Source: a virus
Virus record (IMG/VR): IMGVR_UViG_3300042465_002035
Span: 1 to 30,760 of that record
Strand: one strand, 5' to 3'
DNA length: 30,760 bases
In this document: piece by piece, positions 7,872 through 14,950 of the stretch
How positions within the stretch are numbered: the stretch's first letter is position 1
Layout: each line of letters opens with the position of its first letter
Made by a program: the position numbers and the translations under genes
The notes under the pieces: generated by a model
Seen by the model: only the letters and a program-made list of their open reading frames with translations
Databases searched by the model: none
Told to the model about the DNA's origin: nothing

Positions 7872-10205
7872 ATGGCAAATAGAAGGTTTATAGATTTTCC
7901 AATTGCGGCAAGTGTTGGCGACAACGACATTGTTTTAATTTGGCAAGACGGTTTAAACAAACAGACCACAAAGGCGACGCTTTTGCAAGGCTCACCAAGT
8001 AGCCTGGCTGGATTAACCGACGTTGACATTGCAGCGCTTACCAATGGTCAGATTTTGCAATATAATTCAACCACAAGCAAATGGGAGAACGTAGATAGAA
8101 CGGACATAAATTTGTCAGAGCTTGGCGACGTTACAATTGTGGCGCCAACAAACGGCCAAGTTTTGGTTTATAATTCGTCAACCTCTAAATGGGAAAACTC
8201 TAGCGGTGGTTATGTTCCTTATACTGGCGCCGTTACTACGGTTAACCTTGGCGCCCAATCCATTTTGGCTGGTTCTTTTGTAAAAGCTGGCGGCACGTCT
8301 GCACAATTTTTAAAGGCGGACGGATCAGTTGACTCTAGCACCTACGGAACGGGAACAGTAACCTCGGTTGCGTTAACCATGCCGACCGCGTTTAGCGTTG
8401 CAAATAGTCCAGTTACTACGGCTGGAACTTTGGCAGTTACGGCAACGGGAACAACCTCGCAATACATTCGAGGCGATGGCTCTTTGGAAACTTTTCCAGC
8501 TTTGACAGGCTTTGTGCCTTATACTGGCGCAACGGCGGACGTTAATTTAGGCACGCACGACTTAGCGGCGGAGCGTGGCACGTTTGCAAATAACGGCTCA
8601 AGTGACACGCTAACTGTTAACCATACAAGCGGCAGCGGTTACGGAATAATAGTAACTAAAGGCGGAAATAATGAGGCTTTATATGTAAGCAAAACAAGTG
8701 GCAGCGGAAACGCAATGAGCGTTGTTGGCGGCCGTACCTCATTGGTTGACCTTGCATTGTCTAGCGTTACAAATACGGCTGGCGATTTTTTAACGCTTAG
8801 CGGTGGCGTTGTGCATAAAAGAACTGCGGCACAAACATTGACCGATATAGGCGGCCAAGCGGCTTTAACTAATCCAGTAACGGGAACAGGGACAAGCGGA
8901 CAAGTTGCTTATTTTACAGGAACGTCTGCAATTAGCAGCGAGTCCAATTTATTTTGGGATGCTACAAACGATAGACTTGGTATTGGTACGGGAATCCCTG
9001 ATTTTATATTAGACGTACAAAAAGCAGAAGTTGTAACTAGGTTATTGTCAACAACAGGAACAAATTCATCTTCTACAAGATGGTCTAATACTGGTGGGAG
9101 TTTATATGTAGGCATTGAACAATCAACAACTGGAGCGCTATTAACTGGAGATAGTGCTTACGCTGGCGTTATTGCTCGAACAGGTGCTTATCCATTACAA
9201 TTTGGTACAAATGATATTTTGCGTTTTACTATAACCTCAGGCGGAAACATTGGTATTGGAACAGATACCCCATCAAGAAAATTTGTTGTTTCAAATGGAG
9301 GTGCGGAGGGATTAGAAATAAGTACTGGAACAGGTTCAACAACTATAATTTCCTATAACCGTTTAACCTCAGCGTTTATACCTCTTGTATTACAAGAGGG
9401 AACTGGCCCTGTTATAATTGGAACAACTTCAAATAATGGGGAAAGGTTGCAAGTTAATGGAAAGGCTACCTCATTAGCTTTAGATATTATTTCCTCAAGT
9501 GGTGTTGGCAGTTCTACGGCAAGCGGTTTAGCTAGATTTATAACGGCTGGAACTACTACGGCAATAAGCGTTGGACAAGCTAATAGTGCTAGAAGACTAG
9601 ATATTGGCTCGCAAACAATTACAGTAAATGGAGAGCAATTAAATATTACAACCTCATCTAATCATCCAATAATTTTTTCTACTAACGCATTGGAAAGAGT
9701 TTGGATAACAAACGGCGGCACAGTAGGAATTAATACGGCAACAACAGGATTTGACTTAACTAGGATGGCCTCACCTACTGCTACTCAAAATTGCTTAGGC
9801 TTAGTATCTACTGACGATTCCAATAATGGTGCTTTTATTCAATTTAGAAATAGTTCAATTACATCTATTGGAAGCATTACAAGAGTTGGAACAACAAATG
9901 CAGTTCTTTATAATACTACCTCTGATTATAGGCTTAAAGAAGACTTTAAAGAAATAAAAGGATTGGAAGTATTGTCTTCTATAAAAGTTTATAACTTTAA
10001 ATGGAAAAATCACGAATCTCGAATGGATGGTGTGCTTGCTCATGAACTTTCAGAGGTTTTACCATACGCAGTTTATGGCGCAAAAGATGGAATTGATGAA
10101 GATGGAAACGATAAAATGCAAGGGGTGGATTATTCCAAAATTGTTCCAATTCTCATAAAAGCAATACAGGAAATAAAACAACAATTTGACACTTTCAAAA
10201 AATAA
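7872..10205 (+). CDS. Tail fibre with C-terminal S74 intramolecular chaperone
   Basis: The 777-residue fibre begins two bases after the hub gene. Near the N-terminus two tandem units share the pattern TNGQxLxYNSxTSKWEN. Two VPYTGA...VNLG units follow. The C-terminal domain is a peptidase S74-type chaperone: TSDYRLKED places Ser684 and Lys689 five residues apart, matching the Ser-Lys dyad known from endosialidase chaperones, with self-cleavage expected just before Ser684. The released tail runs through VLAHELSEVLP and a terminal coiled coil. Composition changes sharply near base 8985: one 60-base line at 8521 is 60% G+C, one at 9841 is 28%. The distal fibre therefore looks recently exchanged. 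Confidence 0.9.
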   Translation: MANRRFIDFPIAASVGDNDIVLIWQDGLNKQTTKATLLQGSPSSLAGLTDVDIAALTNGQILQYNSTTSKWENVDRTDINLSELGDVTIVAPTNGQVLVYNSSTSKWENSSGGYVPYTGAVTTVNLGAQSILAGSFVKAGGTSAQFLKADGSVDSSTYGTGTVTSVALTMPTAFSVANSPVTTAGTLAVTATGTTSQYIRGDGSLETFPALTGFVPYTGATADVNLGTHDLAAERGTFANNGSSDTLTVNHTSGSGYGIIVTKGGNNEALYVSKTSGSGNAMSVVGGRTSLVDLALSSVTNTAGDFLTLSGGVVHKRTAAQTLTDIGGQAALTNPVTGTGTSGQVAYFTGTSAISSESNLFWDATNDRLGIGTGIPDFILDVQKAEVVTRLLSTTGTNSSSTRWSNTGGSLYVGIEQSTTGALLTGDSAYAGVIARTGAYPLQFGTNDILRFTITSGGNIGIGTDTPSRKFVVSNGGAEGLEISTGTGSTTIISYNRLTSAFIPLVLQEGTGPVIIGTTSNNGERLQVNGKATSLALDIISSSGVGSSTASGLARFITAGTTTAISVGQANSARRLDIGSQTITVNGEQLNITTSSNHPIIFSTNALERVWITNGGTVGINTATTGFDLTRMASPTATQNCLGLVSTDDSNNGAFIQFRNSSITSIGSITRVGTTNAVLYNTTSDYRLKEDFKEIKGLEVLSSIKVYNFKWKNHESRMDGVLAHELSEVLPYAVYGAKDGIDEDGNDKMQGVDYSKIVPILIKAIQEIKQQFDTFKK

Positions 10206-10209
10206 TAAA

Positions 10210-10491
10210 ATGAAAAAAATTGAATCAGTAACAATTTGGAAAAATGGCGAAAGCCAAGAAGCTAATTTATTAAACGCTTATATTGTAAACGATAATCTTG
10301 CAACGTCTTGCGCGTTTTACTATTCTCTTTTAAGTAGCGGAGACGGAACGGAATTAATGCCATTAATGATTAGCCAAACTCTTGCAGAGGGAAACATTAC
10401 TATGAGCGGCGACACTTATTTGGCTTGGGACGGAGACAATAATTACGCCTTTACCTATATTGCCGAAAAATTAAACTTAACACTTATATGA
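10210..10491 (+). CDS. Small protein downstream of the tail fibre
   Basis: The 93-residue protein starts at ATG 10210 after the A-rich leader AATAATAAA; an upstream in-frame start would overlap the fibre gene. It is acidic and rich in aromatic residues (ATSCAFYYSLL, DTYLAWDGDNNYAFTYIAEKLN), with no signal peptide or membrane helix. Its position between the fibre and the terminator suggests a fibre assembly factor or minor tail component. No family was recognised and the function is unknown. The next gene overlaps its stop by four bases. Confidence 0.65.
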   Translation: MKKIESVTIWKNGESQEANLLNAYIVNDNLATSCAFYYSLLSSGDGTELMPLMISQTLAEGNITMSGDTYLAWDGDNNYAFTYIAEKLNLTLI

Positions 10492-10775
10492 TTGTAAATT
10501 TAGCAATTGCCTTAACAGACATTGAGGGCAACAAAATTAAAAATGAAAACGGCGAGGAAATGCTATTGTCTAAAATGGTAGGAAACGCTTTATTTTCCGC
10601 TGAAGAAAAAGACGACCCGATAAGACTTTATGAGCTTGCTAAGAAAATTTACTATTCCGAGGCCGACATTGAGCTATCAAAAAGCGATGCCGATTTAGTA
10701 AAGGAAAAGGTCAAAGCCAAAGGCTTTACTGTGCTTGTTTTGGGGCCGCTTTACGAGGCTTTAAAGGAAAAGTAA
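10488..10775 (+). CDS. Conserved-looking small phage protein, last gene of the tail operon
   Basis: The 95-residue soluble protein starts NLAIALTDIEGNKI and has a charged helical C-terminal half (DDPIRLYELAKKIYYSE, ELSKSDADLVKEKVKAKG). Similar small proteins occur after fibre genes in Bacteroidota siphophages, but I cannot name a family. It overlaps the preceding stop (ATGA) and is followed 9 bases later by a strong intrinsic terminator, so it closes the structural operon. The function is unknown. Confidence 0.6.
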   Translation: MIVNLAIALTDIEGNKIKNENGEEMLLSKMVGNALFSAEEKDDPIRLYELAKKIYYSEADIELSKSDADLVKEKVKAKGFTVLVLGPLYEALKEK

Positions 10776-10784
10776 TGGTAATAC

Positions 10785-10809
10785 AAGGGCTAAAATTTAG
10801 CCCTTTTTT
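10785..10809 (+). terminator. Intrinsic terminator after the tail operon
   Basis: A perfect 9-bp stem AAGGGCTAA/TTAGCCCTT (10785-10793 with 10797-10805) with a three-base loop runs into a T tract (10804-10809). It ends the structural operon and immediately precedes the lysis promoter. Confidence 0.85.
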
Positions 10810-10835
10810 ATTTGCTTTAAAATGCCTTATTTTTG
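10805..10835 (+). promoter_or_regulatory. Promoter for the lysis operon
   Basis: TATTTTTG at 10828-10835 matches the Bacteroidota -7 box TAnnTTTG exactly. At the usual 19-base spacing the -33 position falls on TTTT inside the T tract of the preceding terminator. A transcript would begin near 10842, about 17 bases before the start codon at 10859. The -33 box is weak, so confidence is moderate. Confidence 0.5.
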
Positions 10836-10858
10836 GTAAACGAAAAGCAATTACTTAG

Positions 10859-11053
10859 ATGAATTTATTAAAAAGCGATGAGCTGGGAGTACCGTCTACT
10901 TTCCTAGCAATTTTTGCAAATGTCACGGCAATGGCTGGCTTGCAAATGATAAACGTAGTTTTTACCTCGGTAATTTCGGTTTTATCGATTGTTTATTTGG
11001 TTTATAAAATACGAGGCGAAATAAAGAAGCTCCAAGATAATGGCAAAGGCTAA
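10859..11053 (+). CDS. Small single-span membrane protein, possible holin
   Basis: The 64-residue protein has a hydrophobic stretch of about 30 residues (about 15-48: FLAIFANVTAMAGLQ, VVFTSVISVLSIVYLV) and a basic C-terminal tail (YKIRGEIKKLQDNGKG). Size, charge and position as first gene of the operon leading to the M15 endolysin suggest a holin or antiholin. No named holin family was recognised, and a second membrane-protein gene at 11165 is an equally good candidate. It overlaps the next small gene by 14 bases. Confidence 0.6.
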   Translation: MNLLKSDELGVPSTFLAIFANVTAMAGLQMINVVFTSVISVLSIVYLVYKIRGEIKKLQDNGKG

Positions 11054-11168
11054 AGCATCGACCAGCGCAATAAAAATAACCTTTGGAACACGTCGAAACG
11101 GCAAAGCTAAAAAAGCCTATTCCAAAGCATTAAACAAACCTAAAAAATACAGAGGGCAGGGACGATGA
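11040..11168 (+). CDS. Tiny basic protein in the lysis operon
   Basis: The 42-residue, strongly basic protein (Lys/Arg in about a third of positions) ends KKYRGQGR. ATG 11040 lies inside the end of the preceding gene, and its TGA 11166-11168 overlaps the ATG of the next gene (11165), so it is fixed between two translationally coupled neighbours. That arrangement, and absence of an alternative use of the 110-base gap, is the evidence that it is real. The function is unknown; a nucleic-acid or membrane-surface binding role is only a guess from charge. Confidence 0.6.
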   Translation: MAKAKASTSAIKITFGTRRNGKAKKAYSKALNKPKKYRGQGR

Positions 11169-11389
11169 ATAAGTTTTTTACATGGGCAAAAGGTTTCCTT
11201 TCCGAGCATGGGCAAGCATCTAGCAAAAGACTTGTTGGTGTCCTTACTGCTATTGCTCTTTGTTGGACTTTGTATTTTAATCCTAACGACGCTCTTGTTT
11301 ATTCGGTGGCTGCATTAAGTGCGGCCGCTTTAGGTATAACGGCAGCGGAAAAAATATTTAAAAAAACAGACAATGAAAATAAGTCCTAA
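11165..11389 (+). CDS. Holin-like membrane protein
   Basis: The 74-residue protein has two hydrophobic segments (about 23-37, GVLTAIALCWTLYF, and 44-62, LVYSVAALSAAALGITAA) flanked by SSKRL and a charged tail EKIFKKTDNENKS. The topology matches class II holins, and the gene directly precedes and overlaps the endolysin by 17 bases. In Bacteroidota phages small proteins of this layout (SSKRLxG, then two spans, then EKI) are common next to lysis genes. It is the better holin candidate of the two membrane proteins here, but the assignment is by topology and context. Confidence 0.65.
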   Translation: MNKFFTWAKGFLSEHGQASSKRLVGVLTAIALCWTLYFNPNDALVYSVAALSAAALGITAAEKIFKKTDNENKS

Positions 11390-11834
11390 TTTAAACCTTG
11401 CCGAAATTACCAGGAGCGACACGGCCAAGCGTCATGGCATTGACAACACGCCAACCGCGGAGCATCTTGAGAATTTCAAGTTACTAGCGGACAAAGTTTT
11501 TGAGCCAATAAGGGAGCATTTTAAAACTCCTATTTTTATTTCTAGTGGTTACCGTTCCAAGGCTTTAAATGATTTTATAAAAGGAAGCGCAAGCTCCCAG
11601 CATTGCAAAGGCCAAGCCATCGACATTGATATGGACGGCAGCAACGGCGAAGTTACCAACCGAATGGTTTTTGATTACATAAAAAACAAGTTAGATTTTG
11701 ACCAGCTAATATGGGAGTTTGGAACGGATTTTAATCCTGACTGGGTCCACGTTAGCTATGCAAAAACAGGAAATAGAAAGCAAAAGCTAAAGGCCGTTCG
11801 GTCTAAAGGCAAAACAACCTATATACCAATTTGA
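11373..11834 (+). CDS. Endolysin, peptidase M15-type zinc peptidase
   Basis: The 153-residue peptidoglycan peptidase is of the M15 (D-Ala-D-Ala carboxypeptidase/VanY-like) family. The zinc ligands are visible: His77 and Asp84 in SSQHCKGQAIDID, and His126 in DWVHVSY. The active-site-side motif SSGYRS lies at 57-62. It spans the whole short family domain with no cell-wall-binding domain or signal peptide, so it needs the holin to reach the wall. It begins inside the holin-like gene, and its stop overlaps the next ATG. Confidence 0.9.
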   Translation: MKISPNLNLAEITRSDTAKRHGIDNTPTAEHLENFKLLADKVFEPIREHFKTPIFISSGYRSKALNDFIKGSASSQHCKGQAIDIDMDGSNGEVTNRMVFDYIKNKLDFDQLIWEFGTDFNPDWVHVSYAKTGNRKQKLKAVRSKGKTTYIPI

Positions 11835-12715
11835 TGGAAATCAAAAAAATGTCGAGGAACTTACACCAAATAAGCCTCGGCCAAACAGAGTCCAAAATTG
11901 CTTTATTATCTGACATACATTGGGACAATCCCAAATGTGACCGAGAGAAGCTAAGGCGCCATTTAGACTACTGCAAAGAGCAAGAAATGCCAATTTTTAT
12001 AAACGGAGATTTCTTTTGTTTAATGCAAGGCAAGTACGACCCTAGGAGAAGCAAAAAGGACGTATTGCCCGAGCATAACAAGGCAAACTATATTGACGCG
12101 GTAATTGAGGATGCCGTAGATTGGTGGACACCTTACGCGAATTTGCTTACGGTTATTGGTTACGGAAACCACGAGACCGCAATTATAAAAAACTTAGAAA
12201 CTGATCCTTTGCAGCGGTTTGTTGATTTGCTTAATTATACTAACAAAACAAGCGTATATACTGGGGGTTATGGGGGTTGGCTAGTCATTAAAAAGCAACT
12301 AGAAACCAACACTTTCATGACAAAAAATTTGAAGTATATGCATGGGGCAGGTGGTGGCGCAGTTGTTACCAAGGGCGCCATAAACCTAACTAGAGCGCTA
12401 GAGCTTTACGAAAATATGGACGTATTTGTAATGGGCCACATACACGAAAACGCAAGCCGTAACGATGCACGCGATACAATACAGTACAACCCTGGTAAGC
12501 ATTACCACGAGTTAGTGCAAAAGCAAATTCACCTAGCAATCGTTGGATGCTATAAGGAAGAATACGAGGACGGCTTTGGAGGTTGGCACGTTGAACGTGG
12601 CGCCCCAGTAAAGCCGACAGGAGGCCGAATTTTAACCTTAGAGGGTCGACGAATTAGAACAAAGGATATTGACACTTGGGAAATGCTTGTAGACAGTTGT
12701 AAATTTCCGTTATGA
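11834..12715 (+). CDS. Calcineurin-like metallophosphoesterase
   Basis: The 293-residue protein shows the full metallophosphoesterase motif set: SDIH (Asp27, His29), NGD (Asp59), GNHE (Asn112, His113), an isolated His170 in MHGAGGG, and GHIH (His202, His204). These ligate two metal ions. Substrates in this superfamily range from DNA ends (SbcD/Mre11) to nucleotides and phosphoproteins; no accessory domain identifies one here. ATG 11834 overlaps the endolysin TGA, so it is part of the lysis operon, an odd place for a nuclease. A TTG one codon upstream is an alternative start. Confidence 0.85.
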   Translation: MEIKKMSRNLHQISLGQTESKIALLSDIHWDNPKCDREKLRRHLDYCKEQEMPIFINGDFFCLMQGKYDPRRSKKDVLPEHNKANYIDAVIEDAVDWWTPYANLLTVIGYGNHETAIIKNLETDPLQRFVDLLNYTNKTSVYTGGYGGWLVIKKQLETNTFMTKNLKYMHGAGGGAVVTKGAINLTRALELYENMDVFVMGHIHENASRNDARDTIQYNPGKHYHELVQKQIHLAIVGCYKEEYEDGFGGWHVERGAPVKPTGGRILTLEGRRIRTKDIDTWEMLVDSCKFPL

Positions 12716-12933
12716 AAGCAATTTTAGAATATTATTTACCCGAGGAAAACGACGATTTCCAAGCGGCAATAAATGGCCATAACTATAAGAGCGCCATTTG
12801 GGATTTTGATCAATTGCTACGCTCTGAAATGAAGTACAAAGAATTATCGGACGAAACTTACCAGGCTTATAAATATTGCCGAGATGAGTTACGCAAAATA
12901 CTAGAGCAAGACAATTTATTTATTGAGCAATGA
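12712..12933 (+). CDS. Small acidic helical protein
   Basis: The 73-residue acidic, mostly helical protein (FQAAINGHNYKSAIWDFDQL, then TYQAYKYCRDELRKILEQ) has no membrane segment. It overlaps the phosphoesterase stop and the next gene start by four bases each, so all three are coupled. The layout suggests a partner of one of its neighbours. No family was recognised. Confidence 0.65.
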   Translation: MKAILEYYLPEENDDFQAAINGHNYKSAIWDFDQLLRSEMKYKELSDETYQAYKYCRDELRKILEQDNLFIEQ

Positions 12934-13478
12934 ATTTCTCGACCGACAACCAAAAAATTAAAATAGCAACGCTGGCCTTTTTTGCTGGTGTACTTGTTGC
13001 CTACATATTTTTCCCAAAGACCGAAAGCGAGACGGTATACAAGTTTGAAACCGTGACAAATACGGACACTTTGATTGTCGAGGTAAAAGACACGGTTTAC
13101 GTCCCTAAAACAAAGATAAAAACCCAAGTTTTAAGGGACACAGTACTAATTAATTTTAAGCCACAAATTAGCCAGTTTAACGCGTCCTTTCCTTTTGAGT
13201 ATGGAAGTACCAACGTAAGCGGCGAAGTCTTGGGAGAGGTGCTTAAAATGACCGCAACAAGCGATTTTAAAATACCAGTCGTTACCAACACGATTACAAA
13301 TACAGAAACTAAAACAATTGTCGAAAAAGCTAAAGGGATTTATTTGGGCGCATCGGTAAACTCTTTGTTACAACCAGGCGCAAAAGTTTCCTATTTGGAC
13401 AACAAATACATTTTTCAATATCAATTTCAACCTTTGCAAAAATTACATACACTTTCTGTAAGTAAAAAGTTATTCTAA
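12930..13478 (+). CDS. Membrane-anchored periplasmic protein, spanin-like
   Basis: The 182-residue protein has one N-terminal membrane span (about 11-28, KIATLAFFAGVLVAYIFF) followed by a periplasmic stretch rich in Thr/Val repeats (VTNTDTLIVEVKDTVYV; VTNTITNTETKTIVE). Its C-terminal 45 residues have alternating beta-strand character (GIYLGASVNSLLQPG, FQYQFQPL) and end in Phe (SVSKKLF), recalling the C-terminal signature of outer-membrane proteins. As last gene of the lysis operon it is a plausible spanin linking inner and outer membranes. No known spanin family was recognised; this is inference from topology and position. Confidence 0.6.
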   Translation: MNFSTDNQKIKIATLAFFAGVLVAYIFFPKTESETVYKFETVTNTDTLIVEVKDTVYVPKTKIKTQVLRDTVLINFKPQISQFNASFPFEYGSTNVSGEVLGEVLKMTATSDFKIPVVTNTITNTETKTIVEKAKGIYLGASVNSLLQPGAKVSYLDNKYIFQYQFQPLQKLHTLSVSKKLF

Positions 13479-13681
13479 ACGTTTATAAAAGTTCCCATTC
13501 TGTGAACTTATAGGTTTCTATTCGGTAAAATTTCGAATTGCTTGTTACCTTTTTACATAAATCCGTAACAAAAATCGACAATATTTGGGACCAACCGTCG
13601 ACATTTTGGCGACGGTTGCATGAATTTTTACTAATTGTGGCAGATTCGCCATAATTGCACCATAATTGCGTCAATTGCTTC
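13479..13681. other. Gene-free gap between convergent gene groups, with dyad and phased repeats
   Basis: This 203-base gap separates the rightward lysis operon from the two leftward genes. It contains a perfect 9-bp dyad CAACCGTCG/CGACGGTTG (13592-13600 with 13610-13618). It also contains two 10-base direct repeats CCATAATTGC at 13649 and 13660 plus a partial third, CAATTGC at 13672, giving an 11-base period. Neither dyad arm is followed by a T run, so it is not an ordinary terminator. A 63-codon leftward open frame (13674-13483) exists but has no recognisable features. An attachment site, operator or captured element are possibilities. Confidence 0.5.
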
Positions 13682-13882
13682 TTATTTAGGTTTCACAATA
13701 TCTTGAAGCTGATCCCAAACACTTTGCGCATTATCGCCCCAGTACATTTCACATTTACCATCCTTAATTGGTGAATTAATAAAAAACGATTGCATATACT
13801 CGCTTGGCTTTGCAGTAAAGCGGTAACAACTTTCTTTGTGGGGACAATTTGTCCCTGGGCACATGGTAATATCAGGACTCAT
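13682..13882 (-). CDS. Small four-cysteine protein (possible metal binding)
   Basis: The 66-residue leftward protein has Cys8, Cys13, Cys19 and Cys44 (CPGTNCPHKESCYRF, then DGKCEMYW), a spacing suited to one zinc ion or an iron-sulfur centre. A short acidic C-terminus follows. Small proteins with this Cys block are frequent in Bacteroidota phages and genomes but I cannot name the family. A -7-like TATTTTTA on the minus strand (13948-13941) lies about 60 bases upstream of the start. It is transcribed against the lysis and early operons, as host-modifying accessory genes often are. Confidence 0.7.
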   Translation of the reverse strand: MSPDITMCPGTNCPHKESCYRFTAKPSEYMQSFFINSPIKDGKCEMYWGDNAQSVWDQLQDIVKPK

Positions 13883-13988
13883 AATTATATTTATTTAGGC
13901 GTTTTATTGCACTTTTGTCCGATTTATACGGCATTGAGTATAAAAATAGCCGTTAATGCGTAGTATATCTTACATTATTTACCCTTTT

Positions 13989-14004
13989 GTAAACTCTAGT
14001 TTAC
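13989..14004. promoter_or_regulatory. 16-bp interrupted palindrome, possible operator
   Basis: GTAAACT-CT-AGTTTAC is a perfect 7-bp inverted repeat around a two-base centre. It overlaps the stop codon of the leftward gene 14001-14345 and lies upstream of the leftward gene 13682-13882. A two-base loop disfavours an RNA hairpin, so a dimeric repressor site is more likely. Confidence 0.35.
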
Positions 14005-14345
14005 TTTAAAGGCAAATCTTTATCAATAATGCCATGAGCAATCCAATACCAACCAGCGTTGGCGTCATTCTTAAAAGTCTTTTTTTCGTCATAATATTCC
14101 TTAAATGATTTGTAAGCGTCGCCAAACGTGTATTGGCTACTTTTGTATTTAGATCGTCCTTTTTTTACTAGCAATCCATCGGCAAACAAAACGTAAAATT
14201 CGTTTTCCTCGACCGCCTGGTTAAACTCCAAGTATTGCATCCACCAATCGACAGGCTTTCGGTTTTCGTCTAGCACCTTAGATGCTATGCCGTAGCCAAA
14301 CGGATTTATAATTTGGTCCTCATTCATGCTGCAAGATAAAAGCAT
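14001..14345 (-). CDS. Probable surface lipoprotein (start uncertain)
   Basis: The ATG-initiated frame gives 114 residues beginning MLLSCSMNEDQ. The same frame stays open upstream without an ATG and encodes ILIKTQSFVLVLIF directly before it. Together these make a good lipoprotein signal: Lys, about 14 hydrophobic residues, lipobox LLSC, then a Ser and acidic residues, resembling the Bacteroidota export signal for surface lipoproteins. An ATT codon at 14387-14385 is a possible start. The mature part is soluble and aromatic-rich (WWMQYLEFNQAVEENEFYVLF, WYWIAHGI). Phage lipoproteins often block superinfection; that role is inference. Confidence 0.6.
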   Translation of the reverse strand: MLLSCSMNEDQIINPFGYGIASKVLDENRKPVDWWMQYLEFNQAVEENEFYVLFADGLLVKKGRSKYKSSQYTFGDAYKSFKEYYDEKKTFKNDANAGWYWIAHGIIDKDLPLK

Positions 14346-14401
14346 AAAAATTAAGACTAAAACAAAAGATTGCGTTTTGATTAAAATATTTTTAGAAATT
14401 G

Positions 14402-14433
14402 TTTGGAATCTAATAAATACCTTGTATTTTTAC
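14402..14433 (+). promoter_or_regulatory. Early promoter
   Basis: TTTG 14402-14405, a 19-base spacer and TATTTTTAC 14425-14433 are the same arrangement as at 1535 and 25366. The predicted leader (about 14440-14472) is an unstructured run of AAC triplets followed by AACCCTAAAGCA and the start codon 14473. It would drive the rightward early region. Confidence 0.65.
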
Positions 14434-14472
14434 ATCAGTAATAACAACAACAACAACCAAAACCCTAAAGCA

Positions 14473-14649
14473 ATGAAAACTGAAACAAAAAATTTTACTG
14501 GCGAGTACATCAAATTTGAAAATGGAAACGTGATGTCGGTTTATAGTCAATTTACAAAAAACGGAATGAGATATTACAGATATTTCAGAGGTAGATTCCA
14601 AGTAATATCAAGAACAGAAATTGAAATGAGAATTTACGAAAACAATTAA
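14473..14649 (+). CDS. Small first early protein
   Basis: The 58-residue basic protein begins MKTETKNFTGEYIKF and continues with RYYRYFRGRFQVISRTEIEMR. ATG 14473 is chosen because it follows the promoter and a typical A/C-rich leader; the open frame upstream overlaps the promoter. The fold looks like a short beta-rich domain, and the charge suggests nucleic-acid or host-protein binding. No family was recognised. First early genes often encode host take-over factors, but nothing in the sequence proves this. Confidence 0.6.
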   Translation: MKTETKNFTGEYIKFENGNVMSVYSQFTKNGMRYYRYFRGRFQVISRTEIEMRIYENN

Positions 14650-14654
14650 TAACC

Positions 14655-14668
14655 GCCCCCTCGGGGGC
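14655..14668 (+). other. Compact GC-rich hairpin between early genes
   Basis: GCCCCC-TC-GGGGGC can form a very stable small stem (five pairs with a CUCG tetraloop). There is no T tract, so it is probably not a terminator. It sits 6 bases after one early stop and 16 before the next start, where it could protect or separate mRNA segments. Confidence 0.4.
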
Positions 14669-14683
14669 ATAACTTCTACACCT

Positions 14684-14950
14684 ATGAATTACGACACCGA
14701 AACCCATTACGACAAGCAAGTAAATTTTATTTACGAAGGCTTTGAATACGTTTGGTATGGCGATTATACCGTTACCAACTGCGGCGAAGACGAAAGCGAG
14801 TACGCGCCAGCCTACGGCGAAACTGAGATTTCGATAGACCATACGAACAGTCTGTTTTATTACAACGAAACAACCGACGAAGTCATTGACGTGATCCCAA
14901 CGCCAAGCATTTTAATTGAATTAGAGATAGAAATTGAACGCAACCTTTAA
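14684..14950 (+). CDS. Acidic small early protein
   Basis: The 88-residue very acidic protein (GEDESEYAPAYGETEISIDH, and C-terminal LIELEIEIERNL) has many Tyr residues and no membrane segment. The start follows the characteristic leader ACACCTATG without Shine-Dalgarno pairing. The extreme acidity recalls DNA-mimic or inhibitor proteins, but no specific family is recognised and I assign no function. Confidence 0.65.
   Translation: MNYDTETHYDKQVNFIYEGFEYVWYGDYTVTNCGEDESEYAPAYGETEISIDHTNSLFYYNETTDEVIDVIPTPSILIELEIEIERNL

Noticed and set aside
13483-13674. 63-codon leftward open frame in the convergent gap
   Set aside because: It has no recognisable domain and is traversed by the dyad and the phased repeats. 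It starts eight bases beyond the stop of the cysteine-rich gene, so it could be co-transcribed, but there is no positive evidence for a protein.
14326-14472. Upstream extension of the first early gene from ATG 14326
   Set aside because: The extension covers the predicted promoter and the AAC-rich leader and would overlap the leftward lipoprotein gene; ATG 14473 fits the leader pattern.
14678-14684. Trans target of the loop-1 sequence of the RNA element: CACCT just before ATG 14684 and ATG 16886
   Set aside because: The complementarity is only five bases and cannot be extended on either side; CACC is simply part of the phage's common leader motif.
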